Shown here piece by piece: positions 63,298-64,000 of a stretch of DNA of 64,000 nt; the stretch's first letter is position 1, and every line of letters starts with the position of its first letter. A program made the position numbers and the translations under genes. This DNA comes from Pseudoalteromonas sp. Scap06 (lineage in GTDB: Bacteria > Pseudomonadota > Gammaproteobacteria > Enterobacterales > Alteromonadaceae), in NCBI RefSeq assembly GCF_013394165.1, contig NZ_CP041330.1, positions 992,001 through 1,056,000 of the forward strand, given 5' to 3'. The notes under the pieces were generated by a model. The model was not told the DNA's origin, did no database searches, and saw only the letters and a program-made list of their open reading frames with translations.

Positions 63298-63343
63298 AAC
63301 AGCTTGTTAACATTTGTAATTTTTACTATTGTTAAAAGCTGTT
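63298..63343. repeat. Imperfect inverted repeat upstream of small membrane protein
   Basis: AACAGCTT(G)TTAACA and TGTTAAAAGCTGTT pair over fourteen positions with one bulge and a 17-base AT loop. It lies between ghrA and the small gene at 63372, could end ghrA transcription, or act as an operator or mRNA hairpin for the small gene. No T tract follows. Confidence 0.45.
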
Positions 63344-63371
63344 CTAACAAAAATAATAAATAGGATGAATT

Positions 63372-63485
63372 ATGAAACCCAATCAAGGGGGCGCAAAAAT
63401 TAGCATTGTGGTTGTATCTATCATTATTTTAGGAATATCTGCGTGGTTTAATCAAGCTAATGCAGCAGCGTTGATGCTTAACTAA
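63372..63485 (+). CDS. Small single-span membrane protein (37 aa)
   Basis: A short frame reading MKPNQGGAKISIVVVSIIIL then GISAWFNQANAAALMLN. It has a charged/Gly N-terminus, a ~17-residue hydrophobic helix and a short tail, with AGGATG six nt before the ATG. Its hydrophobic pattern and ribosome site support a real membrane microprotein; the NQANAAA end could alternatively be a signal-peptide cleavage site. No family recognised. It is convergent with smrA, 21 nt apart. Confidence 0.6.
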   Translation: MKPNQGGAKISIVVVSIIILGISAWFNQANAAALMLN

Positions 63486-63506
63486 CCCTTATTAGCACAG
63501 CAAGAT

Positions 63507-64000
63507 TTAACTGCGCTTGCTGTGAATTTCTCTGTTTTGATGCTTTTTATCATCACTCTTCTTTAGTAAGACATATGTTGCCCCACTTCCTCCATGCTGC
63601 CTGAGTGCAGTATGAAATGCTAAAACACAAGGAATTGTTTGCAGCCACTGATTTACGTAACTTTTTAAAATCCCCGGTTTGGCTTTATTTTTAATACCTA
63701 TTCCATGACGAACAAGAACCATTCTTATATTGCGCTGGTGGCAATCTTTAATAAAGGCAAGCAACGAAGCATGGGCATTTTTCAAAAGTTGCCCGTGTAA
63801 ATCTAATGTCGCATCGAGCTGATATTTAGCTAATCTTACGTTTTTAAAAACCGGGCTTTGCACGCCATCCCGTTTAAAACTTAATATGGCGAGTGGGTCG
63901 AGCAATTCTAGTGGTTCATCTAACGAATTAAATTGTTCACTGCTTAAATTTAATTGTGCCGCTTTGTTTTTTTCTTGCTGAGCGATAACTGTTTTATGGT
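63507..64000 (-). CDS. smrA: Smr-domain endonuclease SmrA, 5' part beyond the window
   Basis: The frame is open to the right edge, so about 164 C-terminal residues are seen. The C-terminal Smr domain carries the LDLHGQLLKNAHASLLAFIKD and RMVLVRHGIGIKNK (HG-I-G nucleotide loop) motifs, and HGGSGATYVLL at the end. The upstream part (HKTVIAQQEK...) is charged and helical. SmrA/YdaL nicks DNA in vitro; its role in vivo is unclear. Internal TTG starts such as that at 63905 are not real. Confidence 0.88.
   Translation of the reverse strand, partial: HKTVIAQQEKNKAAQLNLSSEQFNSLDEPLELLDPLAILSFKRDGVQSPVFKNVRLAKYQLDATLDLHGQLLKNAHASLLAFIKDCHQRNIRMVLVRHGIGIKNKAKPGILKSYVNQWLQTIPCVLAFHTALRQHGGSGATYVLLKKSDDKKHQNREIHSKRS

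Noticed and set aside
1..64000. Prophage, insertion sequence, CRISPR, toxin-antitoxin or defence island.
   Set aside because: No transposase, integrase, phage structural gene, repeat array or defence gene was found; the region reads as ordinary chromosome with accessory single genes.

Overview
This window reads as a chromosomal segment of a marine gammaproteobacterium of the Alteromonadales, most likely Pseudoalteromonas. The basis is inference from content: a moderately AT-rich genome, a lateral-type flagellar cluster led by MotY and a LafK-like activator, an H-NOX/histidine kinase pair, several TonB-dependent receptors, an ornithine-lipid-type bifunctional acyltransferase, DUF2986 and DUF2256 small proteins, and a hydroxyphenylpyruvate pathway beside TyrR. 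No transposases, integrases, CRISPR arrays, rRNA or tRNA genes were seen. 

Region 1 (1-8610) is the right end of a secondary (lateral-type) flagellar locus. The 3' end of flhA is followed by a c-di-GMP-I (GEMM-I) riboswitch, and then by one tightly packed operon: motY-lafK-fliE-fliF-fliG-fliH-fliI-fliJ. This operon builds the MS ring, the rotor switch and the export ATPase, so a second messenger that usually decides between swimming and attachment appears to gate it at the RNA level. The cluster ends flush against hrpB (8659-11085). 

Region 2 (11.1-21.3 kb) holds a nitric-oxide sensing H-NOX plus its kinase, a DUF1499 membrane protein, a zinc alcohol dehydrogenase, a small membrane protein/XRE regulator pair, an OprC/NosA-like copper TonB receptor with an inverted repeat over its likely start site, an orphan lipoprotein preceded by a perfect 19-bp palindrome, and a LysR/TDT-transporter divergent pair. 

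Region 3 (21.4-32.4 kb) holds an M20 peptidase, an EAL phosphodiesterase with an N-terminal cysteine cluster, OsmC, a cryptochrome/photolyase coupled to a 44-residue DUF2256 protein, a flavin reductase, an MFS carrier, YghU, a rhomboid protease, a DJ-1/PfpI protein with a divergent LysR, and a dienelactone hydrolase. The theme is light, redox and thiol stress. 

Region 4 (32.4-47.4 kb) holds a glycerophosphodiesterase lipoprotein, a DMT permease, an M3 oligopeptidase lipoprotein, MscS, a TonB receptor behind a candidate structured leader RNA, a HAD phosphatase, periplasmic LigE, YegD, MgsA, LysE, Bcr/CflA and a DUF4442 protein. 

Region 5 (47.4-64 kb) holds a bactofilin/M23 pair, fahA and hppD for tyrosine breakdown (homogentisate dioxygenase and maleylacetoacetate isomerase are not here), a POT peptide carrier, tyrR, a hot-dog thioesterase, ompW with two FNR-like dyads, a MATE pump, a DapE-type enzyme, an OlsF-like acyltransferase, ghrA, a 37-residue membrane peptide and smrA running off the edge. 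Many genes are single units closed by clear hairpin terminators. The best leads for new biology are the candidate leader RNA at 38303-38391, the riboswitch-controlled lateral flagellar operon, the copper receptor with its operator, and the hidden small proteins.
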